From positions 4,232,501 to 4,296,500 of the forward strand of contig NZ_VFOV01000001.1 in the NCBI RefSeq assembly GCF_006716315.1: a stretch of DNA of 64,000 nucleotides. Reading direction: 5' to 3'. Under the pieces are notes generated by a model. The model was not told where the DNA came from, did not search any database, and worked only from the letters and a program-made list of their open reading frames with translations. The translations under genes and the position numbers were made by a program. Positions 1 to 9,676 of the stretch are shown here, piece by piece (the first letter of the stretch is position 1; every line of letters starts with the position of its first letter). Source of the DNA: Nocardioides albertanoniae (lineage in GTDB: Bacteria; Actinomycetota; Actinomycetes; Propionibacteriales; Nocardioidaceae).

Positions 1-987
1 GCCGAGGCGGGCGCGTCCGCGTCGTGGCTCGACTTCCTCCAGGGCCTGATCCCGGGCAACTTCCTCGGCCTCGAGGCATCGACGAGCGTCGAGCAGGTCG
101 GCGGCAGCCCGCTGGCCGAGACCGCGCTGAGCTTCAACGTGCTCCAGGTGCTCGTCGTCGCGCTCGCCATCGGCATCGCCGCGCTCAAGACCGGTGACAA
201 GGCCGAGCCCTTCCTCGCGTTCAACCGCTCCTTCCTCGCGATCGTGCAGAAGGTGCTGTGGTGGATCATCCGGCTGGCACCGCTCGGCACGCTCGGCCTG
301 ATCGGCAACGCGGTCGCGTCCTACGGCTGGGACTCGCTGGGCTCGCTGGCCTGGTTCGTGGTCGCCGTCTACGTCGGTCTCGCGCTCGTGCTGTTCGTCG
401 TCTACCCGGTCGTGCTGCGCACCAACGGGCTCAACCCGCTCGCCTACTTCCGCGGCGCCTGGCCGGCCATCCAGCTCGGCTTCGTCTCGCGCTCCTCGGT
501 CGGCACCATGCCGGTCACCGAGCAGGTGACGGTCAAGAACCTCGGCGTCCCGCAGGAGTACGCCTCGTTCGCGGTCCCGCTGGGCTCCACCACCAAGATG
601 GACGGCTGCGCGTCGATCTACCCCGCGATCTCGGCGATCTTCGTCGCGCAGATCTTCGGCATCGACCTGGGCATCACCGACTACCTCCTGATCGCCTTCG
701 TCTCGGTCGTCGGCTCTGCCGCCACCGCCGGCCTCACCGGCGCCGTCGTGATGCTCACGCTCACGCTCTCGACGCTCGGCCTGCCGCTGGCCGGTGTCGG
801 TCTGCTGCTCGCGATCGACCCGATCCTCGACATGGGCCGCACCGCGGTCAACGTCGCCGGCCAGGCGCTGGTGCCGACGATCGTGGCCAAGCGGGAAGGC
901 ATCCTCGACCTCGACCGCTACAGCTCCGCCTCCGCAGCCGGGCTCCTCGAGGACGAGGAGCCGGCGAAGGAGCCCGTCGCGGCCTGA
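1..987 (+). CDS. Dicarboxylate/amino acid:cation symporter, 3' part
   Basis: Sodium- or proton-coupled symporter of the DAACS (SDF) family, importing C4-dicarboxylates or acidic amino acids across the plasma membrane. The reading frame is open from base 1, so the N-terminal part lies outside the window and about 328 residues are seen. Family signposts are a serine-rich re-entrant region (SRSSVGTMPVT), the segment STTKMDGCA where many members have a NMDGT-type substrate/cation motif, and the late helix DPILDMGRTAVNV. The N-to-K change in the first of these marks a subfamily, so substrate is uncertain. The acidic tail ends in EEPAKEPVAA. A strong hairpin follows the stop, and the next genes are convergent. 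Confidence 0.85.
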   Translation, partial: AEAGASASWLDFLQGLIPGNFLGLEASTSVEQVGGSPLAETALSFNVLQVLVVALAIGIAALKTGDKAEPFLAFNRSFLAIVQKVLWWIIRLAPLGTLGLIGNAVASYGWDSLGSLAWFVVAVYVGLALVLFVVYPVVLRTNGLNPLAYFRGAWPAIQLGFVSRSSVGTMPVTEQVTVKNLGVPQEYASFAVPLGSTTKMDGCASIYPAISAIFVAQIFGIDLGITDYLLIAFVSVVGSAATAGLTGAVVMLTLTLSTLGLPLAGVGLLLAIDPILDMGRTAVNVAGQALVPTIVAKREGILDLDRYSSASAAGLLEDEEPAKEPVAA

Positions 988-1057
988 GGTCGCGCTGATC
1001 ACACAGTCGAGAACGGGCGCGACATTCCCCGTACGCGCCCGGCTCTCGCCAGAGATA

Positions 1058-1096
1058 CGAAGTGCCCCGCGACCGAACCGGTCGCGGGGCACTTCG
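1058..1096. terminator. Bidirectional terminator hairpin
   Basis: A perfect 18-bp stem (1058-1075 with 1079-1096) has a 3-nt loop. It lies between the convergent symporter and sucD stop codons, with no long T-tract, as in many actinobacterial terminators. It can serve both strands. Confidence 0.85.
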
Positions 1097-1109
1097 TTGC
1101 TGACGTACG

Positions 1110-2006
1110 TCAGAGGGACTGCAGGATCTCGCGAGCGAGAGCAGCGGTCTCCGACGGGGTCTTGCCCACCTTGACGCCGGCGGCCTCGAGGGCCTCCTTC
1201 TTCGCCGAGGCGGTGCCGGCCGAGCCGGACACGATCGCGCCGGCGTGACCCATGGTCTTACCCTCCGGCGCGGTGAAGCCGGCGACGTAGCCGACGACGG
1301 GCTTGGTGATGTTCTCCTTGATGAAGGCCGCGGCGCGCTCCTCGGCGTCGCCACCGATCTCACCGATCATGACGATGACCTTGGTCTCGTCATCCTTCTC
1401 GAACGCCTCGAGGGCGTCGATGTGGGTGGTGCCGATGACCGGGTCACCCCCGATGCCGATGGCGGTGGAGAAGCCGAAGTCCTTCAGCTCGTACATCATC
1501 TGGTAGGTCAGCGTGCCCGACTTGGAGACGAGACCGACCGGACCCTTGCCCGTGATCGTGTGCGGGGTGATGCCGGCGAGCGACTCACCCGGCGTGATGA
1601 TGCCGGGGCAGTTGGGGCCGACCATGCGGGTGGACTTGCCCTGCAGGTAGGACCACACCTCGGCGGTGTCCTGAACCGGCACACCCTCGGTGATGATGAC
1701 GATCAGCGGCATCTCGGCGTCGATGGCCTCGATGGCGGCGTCCTTGGTGAACGCCGGCGGCACGAAGAGGACCGACACGTCAGCGCCGGTCTCCTTCATC
1801 GCCTCCGCCACGGTGCCGAACACCGGGAGCTCCACGTCGGCGCCGTTGGCGTCCTTGTGGGTCACGGTCGTGCCGGCCTTGCGGGCGTTGACGCCACCGA
1901 CGATCTGGGCACCCGAGTCGAGCATCAGGGCGGTGTGCTTCGCACCCATGCCGCCGGTGATGCCCTGGACGATGACCTTGCTGTCCTTGTTGAGGTAAAT
2001 GCTCAT
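1110..2006 (-). CDS. sucD: Succinyl-CoA synthetase alpha subunit
   Basis: Alpha subunit of the ADP/GDP-forming succinate-CoA ligase of the TCA cycle, carrying the phosphohistidine and CoA site. The 298-residue product starts [19 protein letters not shown] (start codon complement 2004-2006), typical of SucD; in-frame sequence further upstream overlaps sucC and is not SucD-like. Visible motifs are the N-terminal CoA-binding Rossmann segment, GPNCPGII, and [14 protein letters not shown], whose His is the phosphorylated residue. It lies 34 bp downstream of sucC on the same strand, so the two form the usual sucCD operon. Full length compared with the family. Confidence 0.97.
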   Translation of the reverse strand: MSIYLNKDSKVIVQGITGGMGAKHTALMLDSGAQIVGGVNARKAGTTVTHKDANGADVELPVFGTVAEAMKETGADVSVLFVPPAFTKDAAIEAIDAEMPLIVIITEGVPVQDTAEVWSYLQGKSTRMVGPNCPGIITPGESLAGITPHTITGKGPVGLVSKSGTLTYQMMYELKDFGFSTAIGIGGDPVIGTTHIDALEAFEKDDETKVIVMIGEIGGDAEERAAAFIKENITKPVVGYVAGFTAPEGKTMGHAGAIVSGSAGTASAKKEALEAAGVKVGKTPSETAALAREILQSL

Positions 2007-2040
2007 TGTTAGTTTCTCTGCCGTTTCTCTGGGCCGGGCC

Positions 2041-3204
2041 TCAGGCGTTGGCCAGCTCGGCGGCCTTGTCGGCCCCGCCGTCCATGGTGTCGACAAGGTT
2101 GACCAACGGGTGGTTGAGCTCGGCGAGGATCGCGCGGCCCTCCTCCACGTTGTTGCCGTCGAGGCGCACGACCAGCGGCTTGCTCGCGGCGTCGCCGAGG
2201 ATCTCCAGGGCACCCTTGATGCCGTTGGCGACCTCGTCACAGGCGGTGATGCCGCCGAAGACGTTGACGAACACAGACTTGACCTGCTCGTCGTTGAGGA
2301 TCACGTCGAGCCCGTCAGCCATGACCTGCGCGTTGGCGCCGCCACCGATGTCGAGGAAGTTGGCGGGCTTCACGCTGCCGTGGTTCTCGCCGGCGTAGGC
2401 GACCACGTCGAGGGTCGACATGACCAGACCCGCGCCGTTGCCGATGATGCCGACCTGACCGTCGAGCTTGACGTAGTTGAGGCCCTTGTCCTTGGCCTTC
2501 GCCTCGAGCGGGTCCTCCTCGTCACGGATGACGAAGTCCTCGTGGTCGTCGTGGCGGATCTCGGAGGCGTTGTCGTCCAGGGAGACCTTGCCGTCCAGGG
2601 CCTCCAGCTTGTCGCCCTCGAGGCGAGCCAGCGGGTTGACCTCGACGAGGGTCGCGTCCTCCTCGGTGAACACCGTGTAGAGGCTCTGGATCATCGAGAC
2701 GGCCTGCTCGAAGACGGGCTCCGGGAAGCCGCACTCGGTGGCGATCTCACGTGCCTTGGCCTCGTCGACGCCCTTGCCGGGGTCGATGCCGATCTGCTTC
2801 ACGGCGTCGGGGTTGGTCTTGGCGACCTCCTCGATCTCCACACCACCCTCGACGGACGCGATGCAGAGGTACTGCCGGTTCGAACGGTCCAGCAGGAACG
2901 AGAAGTAGTACTCCTCCTGCGGCGGCGTCGCCGGGGTGATCAGCACGCGGTTGACCTTGAGACCCTTGATCTCCATACCGAGGATGTTCGAGGCGTGCTC
3001 GAACGCCTCATCCGCGGTCTTGGCCAGCTTCACGCCACCGGCCTTGCCTCGGCCACCGGCCTTGACCTGCGCCTTGACGACGCAGAAGCCGATCTCCTCA
3101 GCAGCCTTCTTGGCTTCCTCAGCCGTCTCGACGACGACACCTTCGGTCACGGCGACGCCGTGCTTGGCGAAGAGCTTCTTCGCCTGGTACTCCATGAGAT
3201 CCAC
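2041..3204 (-). CDS. sucC: Succinyl-CoA synthetase beta subunit
   Basis: Beta subunit of succinyl-CoA synthetase, with an ATP-grasp nucleotide-binding domain and the succinate-binding C-terminal ligase domain. The product is 387 residues, the family's normal size. The start is the GTG at 3204, giving [22 protein letters not shown] lies 4 nt before it, and the internal ATG nine bases on would lose the conserved MDL. Motifs include the early [16 protein letters not shown] lysine/glycine loop of ATP-grasp and the late [18 protein letters not shown] segment that contacts the alpha subunit. First gene of the sucCD operon; its promoter must lie in 3205-3500 but I could not assign one convincingly. 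Confidence 0.97.
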   Translation of the reverse strand: MDLMEYQAKKLFAKHGVAVTEGVVVETAEEAKKAAEEIGFCVVKAQVKAGGRGKAGGVKLAKTADEAFEHASNILGMEIKGLKVNRVLITPATPPQEEYYFSFLLDRSNRQYLCIASVEGGVEIEEVAKTNPDAVKQIGIDPGKGVDEAKAREIATECGFPEPVFEQAVSMIQSLYTVFTEEDATLVEVNPLARLEGDKLEALDGKVSLDDNASEIRHDDHEDFVIRDEEDPLEAKAKDKGLNYVKLDGQVGIIGNGAGLVMSTLDVVAYAGENHGSVKPANFLDIGGGANAQVMADGLDVILNDEQVKSVFVNVFGGITACDEVANGIKGALEILGDAASKPLVVRLDGNNVEEGRAILAELNHPLVNLVDTMDGGADKAAELANA

Positions 3205-3572
3205 TGATCCACCTGGTCTGTGTGTTGCGGTACGGAGCGGCGTACCGCATGGATCAGCGGCCGACGCCCTCGTCTTCAGATGTGTCCGTCCAGCACCTTA
3301 GACCCCGGTATGGCCGGGATACGAGCCGAGGGGCTACGACGTGACCTACGCCACTAGCAGAACGGCAGGGCCGGACACACCGGACATATACCAACAAATC
3401 GGCAACCTCGGGTAACAGCCCCAGATCGCTACGCAGACGGCCCCGGCCACGTTCGTAGGGACGCTCCGGTCGTTCAGCGACTCGCGCGTTTCAATACCTC
3501 ATAGAGGCTCAAATCGGCCGAAGACACGCGTTTCGTGTGCCATAAAAGTGGCGCAATCCCGTTCCGAGTCTG

Positions 3573-3584
3573 GCGGATATCCGC
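3573..3584. repeat. 12-bp perfect palindrome upstream of M23 peptidase gene
   Basis: GCGGATATCCGC is a perfect inverted repeat about 65 bp upstream of the -35 of the peptidase promoter. It could be a regulator site; no known operator consensus is recognised. Confidence 0.35.
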
Positions 3585-3647
3585 AGATCAGCGACGGATT
3601 GCGAAGATGCCGAAGGTGAAATCACCGACACGGGCGTGCCACATTTC

Positions 3648-3675
3648 TTGACCGCACCCTCCGGTCCGTTACAGT
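3648..3675 (+). promoter_or_regulatory. Promoter of the M23 peptidase gene
   Basis: TTGACC (3648-3653) and TACAGT (3670-3675) are separated by 16 bp, close to the primary-sigma consensus. The predicted start of transcription, near 3682, lies after the GTG at 3677. That favours the ATG at 3719, which has GGAG ten bases before it. Confidence 0.65.
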
Positions 3676-3718
3676 CGTGGCTCGCCGTCTGACCCTCGAA
3701 CAGCGGAGATATGAACTG

Positions 3719-5725
3719 ATGGGCAACCACCGAGCCGACGTCACCAATGACAGTCCGCGTTCGGTCACCCCTTCCCCCGGAGCAAGCACGAGCAACGGCT
3801 ACGTCGGGAAGCGGCGCGCAGCGCCGGCGACCGACAGTCCAGCTTCCAGGCCTGCGCCGCGAGCGACCGGATCGACCTCCTACGTCGGGAAGCGCCGTGC
3901 GGCGCCCGCTCCCGCCGCAGCGACCCCGAATCCCCCCGCCATCTCCGAGACGCCCGAAGAGCCGGTCGCCAAGACCCGGCCCGACCGGGTGGTGCTGGAG
4001 CAGACCGGCGCCCAGCCGATCGTCGAGGCGCCTCGCGCCCTGAGCTCCACCGACGGCCGCATCTCGACCGGTGAGCTGCGCGCTCTCGTCGAGGGCGACA
4101 CCGGCTCCTCCCCCTTCCCCGCGACGTTCCCGACGTCGCCGCCCCAGCCGAAGCCGGCTGCGCGGCCGATCGTGCCCGTGCAGCGGCGCGCCAGCCAGGT
4201 CGACCCGGTGCTGGCCGACCTGCTCTCCTCGATGGGCATCGACCCCGACAAGGTGACCCCCGACGTCCTCGACGACCTCGGTGTCGGTGGCATGACCACC
4301 TCTGAGCTCACCAAGTTCCTCACCCAGCCGACCAAGGCCGCGCCGATGAAGCGCGCGACCAGCCGCTCGACGTCGCCGCAGACGCCGCCCCGCGGCATCC
4401 CGGCGGCCCCCGAGGCTGCTGCTCCCGAGGCTGCGCGCCCCGAGCCGGCCGCGCCCGTGGCGCCTGTCGTGCCGGAGCCCACCTTCAAGGCGCCCGAGCC
4501 GACCCACACGCCGAAGCCGCTGCGGATGGCCAACACCTTCGCCCCGCTGACCGGCAAGCTCCGGGCCGTCCGCCAGCCGCGCCAGGCGCCGGCTCCCACC
4601 TACCCGGCGCCGGCCCCCGCCGCCCAGGAGCCCCGCGGGTTCCAGGAGGCCTACGACGCGCCGCCGTCGTCGTTCCAGATCGACACCACCTCGTTCCCGG
4701 CGCCCCCGGTCTCCCTGCCGCAGCAGATCGACTTCGACTCGATGGCGATCGACCTCCCGGCCGAGACCTACGCAGCCGAGGTTCCCTACTACACGGAGCC
4801 GCAGGCCGAGGCGCCCTACCAGGGTTATGAGGATGGCTACGCGCAGCGGCAGCCCGAGTCCTACTTCCGCGCCGAGACCGGCAGCATCGACCTGCCGAGC
4901 ATCAGCGAGATCGCGACCTACGGATCCGACCTGCACGACCTCCCGGCGGTCGAGACCACCGGCACCATGGTCGGCATCGGCGGTCCCACCAAGCCGCGCA
5001 CGCGTCGTGTGAACGCCACGCCGTCCGGCGGCAGCCGGCCGACCGTCCCGATGACCGCCGGCGCCGCCGCCCTGGCCGCCGCGATCGGCGGCATCGCGCT
5101 CACCGGCGGCCCGACGATGGTCGCGGCCGACGACGTACGCCTCGTCGGAGCCACGGCGCTCGGCGGCGACAGCGACATGGTCGCGGTCGGCGACCGGTCG
5201 GCGACCGTGACGCGTAACGACGAGCGCTCGCAGACCGACACCGCGGCGAGCGACCGCGAGAAGGCGCTGCAGGGCATCGACGTGCAGGCCGACAAGCAGG
5301 ACAAGTTCCTCAAGTCCAACATGTGGGAGCTCCCGATCCCCACGGGCGTCTACCACATCACCGGCACCTTCGGCTCCTCCGGCGCCAACTGGTCCAGCAC
5401 CCACACGGGTCTCGACTTCGCGGCGCCCTACGGCACTCCGATCCACGCCATCGCCCGCGGCACGGTCACCGAGACCGCCTGGGGCGGCGCCTACGGCAAC
5501 CGCACGATCATCACGCTCGAAGACGGCACCGAGATGTGGTACTGCCACCAGAGCGACTACGGCGTCTCCGTCGGCCAGTCGGTCTCCCCCGGTGAGGTCA
5601 TCGGCTACGTCGGTTCGACCGGAAACTCCACCGGCGACCACCTCCATGTCGAGGTCCGCCCCGGTGGTGGTGACGCCGTCGACCCCGACGCCGCCCTCAA
5701 CGAGCACGGCGTAGACCCGAGCTGA
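3719..5725 (+). CDS. M23-family peptidoglycan endopeptidase
   Basis: Predicted cell-wall metallopeptidase of 668 residues. The C-terminal LytM/peptidase M23 domain (about residues 550-660) carries the zinc motifs HTGLD (near 562) and HLHVEV (near 641). The N-terminal two thirds is a low-complexity Pro/Ala-rich region, followed by one hydrophobic segment near 444-466 that could be a signal anchor. The nonapeptide VGKRRAAPA occurs twice, near residues 27 and 54; its role is unknown. The start is ATG 3719 because the GTG at 3677 overlaps the promoter and lacks a ribosome site. It is transcribed alone, diverges from sucCD and ends in a strong hairpin. Likely substrate is a peptide cross-bridge or stem, by family. 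Confidence 0.85.
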   Translation: MGNHRADVTNDSPRSVTPSPGASTSNGYVGKRRAAPATDSPASRPAPRATGSTSYVGKRRAAPAPAAATPNPPAISETPEEPVAKTRPDRVVLEQTGAQPIVEAPRALSSTDGRISTGELRALVEGDTGSSPFPATFPTSPPQPKPAARPIVPVQRRASQVDPVLADLLSSMGIDPDKVTPDVLDDLGVGGMTTSELTKFLTQPTKAAPMKRATSRSTSPQTPPRGIPAAPEAAAPEAARPEPAAPVAPVVPEPTFKAPEPTHTPKPLRMANTFAPLTGKLRAVRQPRQAPAPTYPAPAPAAQEPRGFQEAYDAPPSSFQIDTTSFPAPPVSLPQQIDFDSMAIDLPAETYAAEVPYYTEPQAEAPYQGYEDGYAQRQPESYFRAETGSIDLPSISEIATYGSDLHDLPAVETTGTMVGIGGPTKPRTRRVNATPSGGSRPTVPMTAGAAALAAAIGGIALTGGPTMVAADDVRLVGATALGGDSDMVAVGDRSATVTRNDERSQTDTAASDREKALQGIDVQADKQDKFLKSNMWELPIPTGVYHITGTFGSSGANWSSTHTGLDFAAPYGTPIHAIARGTVTETAWGGAYGNRTIITLEDGTEMWYCHQSDYGVSVGQSVSPGEVIGYVGSTGNSTGDHLHVEVRPGGGDAVDPDAALNEHGVDPS

Positions 5726-5747
5726 CGCGCGCAGCGCGTCAGCTCGG
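5717..5747 (+). terminator. Terminator hairpin overlapping the M23 gene stop
   Basis: A 14-bp perfect stem (5717-5730 with 5734-5747) around a 3-nt loop. The stop codon at 5723-5725 sits in the left arm. Confidence 0.75.
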
Positions 5748-5753
5748 CACAGA

Positions 5754-5824
5754 GCCGAGTCGGCGCAACTGCATGCCTTGGAGCGAAGCGAAGCGAGCGA
5801 GGCGTGCCGTTGCGCCGACTCGGC
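5754..5824. terminator. Long inverted repeat between convergent M23 and pcrA genes
   Basis: Outer arms 5754-5769 and 5809-5824 are perfectly complementary (16 bp, containing CCGAGTCGGCGC). An inner imperfect stem pairs 5771-5778 with 5800-5807, and the tip holds short GCGAAGCGAAGCGAGCG-type repeats. The place and shape fit a bidirectional terminator. The CCGAGTCGG core recurs elsewhere in the window. Confidence 0.7.
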
Positions 5825-5888
5825 GTCTCACGGGGAGACAGCCGCCTCCGAGCGGTCAGAAGCCCCGTGAGCCCTCACCCGCCCCGAA

Positions 5889-8348
5889 TCACAGCTTCTC
5901 GACCGGCGCGTAGCGCAGCAGCAACCGCTTGACCCCCGTCTCCCCGAAGTCGATGCTGGCGACCTGCTTGTCGGCCGCACCCTCGATGGTGACGACGGTG
6001 CCGAGGCCGAACGAGTCGTGGGTGACCCGGTCACCCGGCTCCAGCGACGGGACCTCGCGGGCGGGCTTCGACTTCGCGGCGGCGTCGGCGCGCAGCGCCG
6101 CCGAGGAGAAGTTGCGGCGGCCCGCGGCGGTGGGCTGGCCCAGGCGCTGTCCGTCGCTCCACCGCTCGGTGGCGAAGCTCGGGCGACCCCACGAGCTCAT
6201 CTCCTTCTCCGTACGCTTCCAGTCGACCAGGTCGATCGGGAGCTCGTCGAGGAAACGGCTGCCGGGGTTGTGCGACGGCGCGCCCCAGGCCGACCGGACC
6301 ACCGCCCGCGAGATGAAGAGTCGCTTCTCGGCGCGGGTGATCCCGACGTAGGCGAGGCGGCGCTCCTCCTCGAGCTCGGTGCTGTCGCCGAGGGCTCGTG
6401 AGTGGGGGAAGACGCCGTCCTCCATGCCGGTGAGGAAGACCGCGGGGAACTCCAGCCCCTTGGCGGTGTGCAGCGTCATCAGGGTGACCACGCCGTCTTC
6501 GTCGTCGGGGATCTGATCGGTGTCGGCGACCAGAGCGACCCGCTCGAGGAAGTCGGGGAGGCCGGGCGTGACCGTGCCCGCGTCGACGTCGGCCGGGTCG
6601 GCGCTCGGGGCGGCGACGGGGTCGTCGGCGAACTCGCGCGCCACCGCGACGAGCTCGGCGAGGTTCTCCACGCGGGTCTCGTCCTGCGGGTCGTCGGACT
6701 CCTCCAGCGAGAGGAGATAACCGGAGCGGTCGAGCACGGTCTCCAAGATGACGTCGGCACGCTCACCGGCCGCGACCATCTGCAGCAGCTCCTCGACCAT
6801 GGCCACGAAGGCCTTGATGTTGGTCAGGCTGCGGGTGGCCAGGCCCGGGGCGTCCTCGGCCTTCTGCAGCGCGTCCCAGAAGGTCAGACCGTCGCGCTCG
6901 GCCAGCGCGTTGACGCAGGCAACCGCCCGGTCACCGATGCCTCGCTTGGGTGTGTTGAGGATCCGACGCAGCGAGACCTGGTCGTCGGGGTTGGCCAGGA
7001 TGCGCAGATAGGCGAGAGCGTCACGCACCTCCTTGCGCTCGTAGAAGCGCACTCCGCCGACGACCTTGTAGGGCTGACCGGTGCGGATGAACACCTCCTC
7101 GAAGACGCGCGACTGAGCGTTGGTGCGGTAGAAGACGGCCACGTCGGCGGCCTTGAGCCCGGAGTCGACGAGCTTGTCGATCTCGTCGGAGACGAACCGC
7201 GCCTCGTCACGCTCGTCGTCGGCGACGTAACCGACGATCCGCTCGCCGTTGCCGGCATCGCTCCACAGGGCCTTCTCCTTGCGCCCCTTGTTGTTCTTGA
7301 TGACCGCGTTGGCCGCGGTGAGGATCGTCTGGCTGGAGCGATAGTTCTGCTCCAGCAGGATCGTCGCGGCGTCGGGGAAGTCCTGCTCGAAGTCGAGGAT
7401 GTTGCGGATGTTGGCGCCACGGAAGGCGTAGATGGACTGGTCGGCGTCACCGACCACCATCAGCTCGGCCGGCTCCGCCCGCGGGGTGTCCGGCTCGTAG
7501 GAGTCGGTCAGCGTCGTGTCGTCCATCCGGTCGGCACAGAGCTCGTGGACCAGGGCGTACTGCGCATGGTTGGTGTCTTGATACTCATCGACCAGCACGT
7601 GCCGGAACCGGCGACGGTAGACCTCCCGCACCTCCGGATAGGCCCGGAAGAGCTCGACGGTGGCCATGATCAGGTCGTCGAAGTCGAAGGCGTTCGCCTG
7701 CCGCAGACGCTTCTGATACTCCTTGTAGGCCGCCACATAGGTCTGCTCGAGATGGTTGCGGGCATCCTTCTCAGCGGCCTCGACGTCGCGTAGCTCGTTC
7801 TTCTGGTCGCTGACCCAGTTGAGCACCTGACCGGGCTGGTAGTGGCGCGGGTCGAGGTCGAGATCGCTCAGCACCAGCTGCATCAGCCGCTTCTGGTCCT
7901 GGGCGTCGTAGATCGAGAAGTTGGACTTGAGCCCCACCTTGTCGATCTCCTTGCGGAGGATGCGCACGCAGGCGCTGTGGAACGTGCTCACCCACATGAT
8001 CCGCGCCCGCTTGCCGACCAGATCCTCGACGCGCGCCTTCATCTCGGCGGCGGCCTTGTTGGTGAACGTGATCGCCAGGATGCTGCCCGGGTGGACGCCG
8101 CGCTGGGAGATCAGCCAGGCGATCCGCCGGGTCAGCACGCGAGTCTTGCCCGACCCCGCACCGGCGACCACCAGGAGCGGCGCCCCTCGGTGCTGCACCG
8201 CCGCCTTCTGGGGCTCGTTGAGCCCGTCGAGCAGCTCCTCCGTGGTCGGCCCGCCACGTTTCGTACGCGGCTCGTCGGCGGGCTGCGTCGAGGCGAAGGC
8301 CTCGAGGCCCGGGATGGATGCGAGTGGGGTCTGATCAGGCGTACTCAT
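5889..8348 (-). CDS. pcrA: ATP-dependent DNA helicase PcrA/UvrD1
   Basis: Superfamily 1A 3'-5' DNA helicase in repair and replication-fork maintenance. The 819-residue product has the Q-motif LNEPQKAAV (near 43), Walker A VAGAGSGKT (61-69), DEYQDTNHAQY (motif II), GDADQSIYAFRGA (III), a late TAKGLEFPAVFLTGMEDG block (V) and VGITRAEKRLF (VI). It ends in the Tudor-like domain (GDRVTHDSFGLGTVVTIEG) that actinobacterial and Bacillus PcrA use to bind RNA polymerase. The start ATG is preceded by GGAG at 5 nt and by TAGGCT at 8358-8363. It lies 88 bp downstream of the MFS gene and converges on the M23 gene. Confidence 0.96.
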   Translation of the reverse strand: MSTPDQTPLASIPGLEAFASTQPADEPRTKRGGPTTEELLDGLNEPQKAAVQHRGAPLLVVAGAGSGKTRVLTRRIAWLISQRGVHPGSILAITFTNKAAAEMKARVEDLVGKRARIMWVSTFHSACVRILRKEIDKVGLKSNFSIYDAQDQKRLMQLVLSDLDLDPRHYQPGQVLNWVSDQKNELRDVEAAEKDARNHLEQTYVAAYKEYQKRLRQANAFDFDDLIMATVELFRAYPEVREVYRRRFRHVLVDEYQDTNHAQYALVHELCADRMDDTTLTDSYEPDTPRAEPAELMVVGDADQSIYAFRGANIRNILDFEQDFPDAATILLEQNYRSSQTILTAANAVIKNNKGRKEKALWSDAGNGERIVGYVADDERDEARFVSDEIDKLVDSGLKAADVAVFYRTNAQSRVFEEVFIRTGQPYKVVGGVRFYERKEVRDALAYLRILANPDDQVSLRRILNTPKRGIGDRAVACVNALAERDGLTFWDALQKAEDAPGLATRSLTNIKAFVAMVEELLQMVAAGERADVILETVLDRSGYLLSLEESDDPQDETRVENLAELVAVAREFADDPVAAPSADPADVDAGTVTPGLPDFLERVALVADTDQIPDDEDGVVTLMTLHTAKGLEFPAVFLTGMEDGVFPHSRALGDSTELEEERRLAYVGITRAEKRLFISRAVVRSAWGAPSHNPGSRFLDELPIDLVDWKRTEKEMSSWGRPSFATERWSDGQRLGQPTAAGRRNFSSAALRADAAAKSKPAREVPSLEPGDRVTHDSFGLGTVVTIEGAADKQVASIDFGETGVKRLLLRYAPVEKL

Positions 8349-8357
8349 GCTGGCTCC

Positions 8358-8363
8358 AGCCTA
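8358..8363 (-). promoter_or_regulatory. -10 element of pcrA
   Basis: Minus-strand TAGGCT lies 9 nt before the pcrA ATG, giving a very short or absent leader. It is separate from the upstream MFS gene. Confidence 0.5.
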
Positions 8364-8370
8364 GGGCCCA

Positions 8371-8415
8371 GCACCGACAAGACCGGCACCGACCAGACCG
8401 GCATCGACAGGTCGC
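8371..8415. repeat. Three 15-bp tandem repeats upstream of pcrA
   Basis: Units GCACCGACAAGACCG (8371-8385), GCACCGACCAGACCG (8386-8400) and the diverged GCATCGACAGGTCGC (8401-8415). They are confined to the MFS-pcrA gap. Confidence 0.7.
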
Positions 8416-8436
8416 GCCCCGGCGGTCTCAGTGGCC

Positions 8437-9663
8437 TCAGGGAAGACGCTGGAGCACTCGTACGTCGCGAGAGAGCAGCGCGATCAGCGAGGAGCCGCCG
8501 ATCACCGCAGCCACCACGAGGAGCCAGGGGGCGAAGCCGACCGCCGCGGCGACCGGACCGGTCACCGCGAGCCCGACCGGGCGGGCGATGAAGGATCCGA
8601 CGATGTCGAAGGAGTAGACCCGGGAGAGCTTGTCCTCGGGGATCTGTTGCTGGATGGCGAGATCCCAGAAGACCGAGAAGATCGAGAGCCCCACACCGTG
8701 CAGGAACGCGCCGCCCCACACCACCGCAGGCGCCTCGGCCACGGCCATCGCGATCGGGAACAGCGCCGTCAGCGAGAGCAGTGCCGCGCCGACGTACAAC
8801 ATCCGCCTGGGGCGCCAGCGCAGGCAGATCAGGCCTCCGACGACGAAGCCGGCCATCATGACGGCCAGTGAGACGCCCCACGCCGAGCGGCTCATGCCCT
8901 CGCCGACGACGATCGGGCCGAGCACGCCCTGGGCGCCGCCGTAGAAGAGGTGGTAGAGCAGCGCCTGGATGATCAGCAGCCACAACCAGGTGTGACGCAG
9001 CACCTCCCGCGCGCCCTCGCCCAGATCGGCGAGCATCGACACCCGCGCGCCCTCGGGGCGCACGTGGGCGACCCGCATCAGCGCGAAGCACACGGCCGCG
9101 ACGGCGAAGGTCGCGGCGTCGATCATGATCGACCAGCCGGCACCGACCACCGAGACGAGTACGCCGCCGAGCGCATATCCCACGGTCATACCGACCTGGT
9201 TGGCCAGCGCCCGCGCGGGCACGGCATGGGCGACCTCCTCCGCGGGCACGGTGAACCGGGTCATCGCCTGCGAGGACGGTCGGTTGAGGGCTCCGAGCAC
9301 GCCGGTGACCACACCGGCGACTGTCAGCGCGGGGATGGAGGCGAACCCGCCGATCAACATGACCGCGAGCACCACCTGCACCACCGCGCTGGCCGCGGAG
9401 GTGCCCTCCATCATCACCTTGCGCGAGAACCGGTCGCCCAGCACTCCGCCGAGAAGGGTGGCCATCACCTCCGCGGTCGCGAACGAGGCCACCACGAGCC
9501 CGAGCTCGGCGGCACCTCCGCCGAGGTCGATCACCGCGAACGCCAACGCCACCGGGGTGATGCCGTTGCCGATCATGCTGATCGCGCCACCCGCGGCGAG
9601 CAGGCGGAAGTCGCGGTGCCGAAGCACCCCGCCGCGCGTGCGCACGGGATCGAGAGTCGTCAT
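8437..9663 (-). CDS. MFS transporter (MFS_3-like exporter)
   Basis: Twelve-helix major facilitator superfamily protein of 408 residues, most like MFS_3/enterobactin- and macrolide-exporter-type members. The loop between helices 2 and 3 has GGVLGDRFSRKVMMEG, the superfamily's G-x-x-x-D-R-x-x-R/K motif. The start codon, complement 9661-9663, gives MTTLDPVRTRGGVLRHRDFRL. It is divergent from a MarR regulator across a 60-bp gap holding two operator-like palindromes, so it is probably the efflux pump that regulator represses. The substrate cannot be read from sequence. Confidence 0.85.
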   Translation of the reverse strand: MTTLDPVRTRGGVLRHRDFRLLAAGGAISMIGNGITPVALAFAVIDLGGGAAELGLVVASFATAEVMATLLGGVLGDRFSRKVMMEGTSAASAVVQVVLAVMLIGGFASIPALTVAGVVTGVLGALNRPSSQAMTRFTVPAEEVAHAVPARALANQVGMTVGYALGGVLVSVVGAGWSIMIDAATFAVAAVCFALMRVAHVRPEGARVSMLADLGEGAREVLRHTWLWLLIIQALLYHLFYGGAQGVLGPIVVGEGMSRSAWGVSLAVMMAGFVVGGLICLRWRPRRMLYVGAALLSLTALFPIAMAVAEAPAVVWGGAFLHGVGLSIFSVFWDLAIQQQIPEDKLSRVYSFDIVGSFIARPVGLAVTGPVAAAVGFAPWLLVVAAVIGGSSLIALLSRDVRVLQRLP

Positions 9664-9676
9664 GGCGGAAGATTAA

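Larger units (their letters stand above)
3205..3718. other. Divergent intergenic region between sucC and the M23 peptidase gene
   Basis: About 510 bp without a supported gene, noticeably less GC-rich than the flanks. It holds the sucCD promoter (minus strand, not located with confidence), a 12-bp perfect palindrome at 3573-3584 (GCGGATATCCGC), a small hairpin near 3523-3538 (ACACG arms) and the plus-strand promoter described separately. A long minus-strand open frame across 3509-5707 is the antisense shadow of the peptidase gene. Confidence 0.6.

Noticed and set aside
1245..3207. Plus-strand open frames across sucD and sucC
   Set aside because: Antisense shadows; His/Asp/Leu-rich nonsense with no family resemblance, while the minus strand encodes intact SucC and SucD.
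3600..3718. c-di-AMP (ydaO) riboswitch before the M23 peptidase gene
   Set aside because: Such riboswitches often precede actinobacterial cell-wall hydrolase genes, but the predicted leader here is only about 37 nt, too short for one.
3509..5707. Long minus-strand open frame opposite the M23 peptidase gene
   Set aside because: It is the antisense reading of a GC-rich gene; composition is Gly/Arg/Val-rich with no motif, and the plus strand has clear M23 motifs, promoter and terminator.
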